Below, one piece after another: positions 63,342 through 64,000 of a DNA stretch of 64,000 nucleotides (position 1 is its first letter; every line of letters begins with the position of its first letter). This stretch comes from Argyresthia goedartella. Taxonomy: Eukaryota; Arthropoda; Insecta; Lepidoptera; Argyresthiidae. Location: NCBI GenBank assembly GCA_949825045.1, contig OX463813.1:24720001-24784000 (forward strand). Reading direction: 5' to 3'. The translations under genes and the position numbers were made by a program. The notes below the pieces were generated by a model, which saw only the letters and a program-made list of their open reading frames with translations, was not told the DNA's origin and ran no database searches.

Positions 63342-64000
63342 TGAATTCTGACTTATCGCATTATTCCTGTCACTTGAACTTTGCCCTGCCTCTGTATCTC
63401 CTGAACTATCATTGCCCCTCTGAAACTTTATTGCCTTGAAGCTAGGCTGAGGCTGTCTGCCTCTACTGCGAAAACAACCGCGACCACGCGTCCCAAATTC
63501 GTTTCGCCCCTTCGTTACCGCGTTATAATTATTCCTACGACTCATCGCGTTATAACGTAACGTATTTACCCGCATAGCTCGATATTGCCCACGCATATAG
63601 CTATCCCGCCTCACGTTATTCGTATTCATAGGTTCCGAACCATGTATCGCGCTTAATCCCCCATCGACATTCCGTTCTAAATGCCGAAGGAATTCGACCG
63701 CATCCCGTATGGTCATAGTCTCCTTTCTAGCAAAAAACGCTACCTGAATATCACGCGGCAACTGTCTGAAAATCGTGTTGATTTTCTCCGTATCAGTAAA
63801 CGGTATCGTAAGCTCATATATGCTATTCAATTGAGAGGCAAAGAATTCTTCCATACTTTGTCCTTTCTTAGAATCAAACTTCGCAGTTAGGAATCTTTGC
63901 TTAATTAATTCCTGTTCATTATCACCCCAGAATACCTCTCTGAAATCTTTTTCAAAATCCGAATAGGTTCGCCATGAGTCTCTGTATATGCTCATTCGAA
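63333..64000 (-). CDS. gag: Gypsy-type Gag, C-terminal part, open at the window edge
   Basis: Capsid-like segment: WRTYSDFEKDFREVFWGDNE, QRFLTAKFDSKKGQSMEEFF, FRQLPRDIQVAFFARK and VEFLRHLER, the typical retrotransposon Gag fold (RQAFLE-like blocks). The tail is basic and Arg/Gly-rich (GTRGRGCFRSRGRQPQPSF) with no CCHC knuckle in the visible part. It ends NSKN-TAG at 63333-63335. The frame is still open at position 64000, so the Met at 63995 need not be the start. Confidence 0.88.
   Translation of the reverse strand, partial: RMSIYRDSWRTYSDFEKDFREVFWGDNEQELIKQRFLTAKFDSKKGQSMEEFFASQLNSIYELTIPFTDTEKINTIFRQLPRDIQVAFFARKETMTIRDAVEFLRHLERNVDGGLSAIHGSEPMNTNNVRRDSYMRGQYRAMRVNTLRYNAMSRRNNYNAVTKGRNEFGTRGRGCFRSRGRQPQPSFKAIKFQRGNDSSGDTEAGQSSSDRNNAISQNSKN
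63336..63342 (-). promoter_or_regulatory. -1 ribosomal frameshift site A AAA AAC
   Basis: The minus strand reads TCA AAA AAC TAG in the gag frame. A AAA AAC is a canonical slippery heptamer, directly before the gag stop. A -1 slip enters the pol frame (AAA AAA CTA GGG GAC), which is open from here to 59872. GC-rich sequence with complementary CGCG blocks follows within 10-30 bases and could form the stimulating structure. Confidence 0.8.

Larger units (their letters stand above)
59748..64000 (-). mobile_element. Ty3/Gypsy-type LTR retrotransposon, internal region
   Basis: Minus-strand order gag, pol, polypurine tract, LTR. Integrase lies after RNase H, the Ty3/Gypsy order. No envelope-like frame exists between pol and the LTR (only ~95 bases), so it looks like a non-enveloped retrotransposon. 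The 5' end lies beyond the window. Both frames are free of internal stops. Confidence 0.85.

Overview
The window reads as eukaryotic, AT-rich, intron-and-transposon DNA, most likely from a moth or butterfly. That assignment is an inference. It rests on several LINE families with typical lepidopteran-looking coding ends, a tRNA-derived SINE, dispersed repeats ending in GGAACCCTA or built around GAGTCCGACTCGCAC-like blocks, and mariner elements. I see no bacterial operons, rRNA genes, functional tRNA genes or CRISPR arrays. The only part that looks like a host gene is one exon at 22581-22953. It has a branch point, an acceptor, a start codon, a signal peptide and a splice donor, so most of the rest is probably intronic or intergenic DNA filled with mobile elements.

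Layout. 1-1332: 5' end of an LTR retrotransposon on the minus strand (LTR 813-1332, a primer site matching initiator-Met tRNA, start of a gag-like frame), inserted into a LINE. 1334-4569: the interrupted LINE on the minus strand, with a 549-bp in-frame tandem duplication in its endonuclease frame and a nonsense codon in ORF1. 4060-9590 and 11708-17236: two copies of a nearly identical ~5.5-kb segment about 7.65 kb apart, carrying LINE, SINE and hairpin elements. In the second copy the LINE is an internal-deletion product that joins ORF1 to the end of the reverse-transcriptase frame. 17.3-22.5 kb: dispersed repeats and a decayed mariner. 22.58-22.95 kb: the host exon. 23008-27182: a decayed LINE with two OTU-protease-like domains, bounded by a 25-bp target-site duplication that begins 30 bp after the exon's splice donor. 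27.2-30.8 kb: SINE, MITE-like and palindromic repeats.

30.8-36.3 kb is the best preserved nest. A 5'-truncated LINE (30807-33197, minus) is split inside its reading frame by a mariner-family transposon (31398-32700) with an intact transposase, matching terminal inverted repeats and a TA duplication. Next to it lies a Jockey-like LINE (33546-36307, minus) with an 859-codon open frame and a 12-bp target-site duplication. 36.3-46.2 kb holds more LINE tails, SINEs, a 20-bp minisatellite, a 1.75-kb long-inverted-repeat transposon (41575-43320) and small MITEs. 46270-47548 is a TIR element that received a LINE fragment; a copy without the fragment lies at 50479-50770. 50.8-57 kb has only repeat debris and one LINE end. 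58-64 kb is a Ty3/Gypsy-type retrotransposon on the minus strand. It has an open gag (cut by the window edge), an open pol with protease, reverse transcriptase, RNase H and integrase, an A AAA AAC slippery site at the gag stop, a polypurine tract, and an LTR with TATA box and initiator.

The elements do not form a pathway. They form a layered history: LINE, then LTR insertion; LINE, then mariner insertion; dispersed repeat, then Jockey insertion; TIR element, then LINE fragment. The density of nested elements on both strands would fit an element-trapping region such as a piRNA source locus, but the sequence alone cannot show that.
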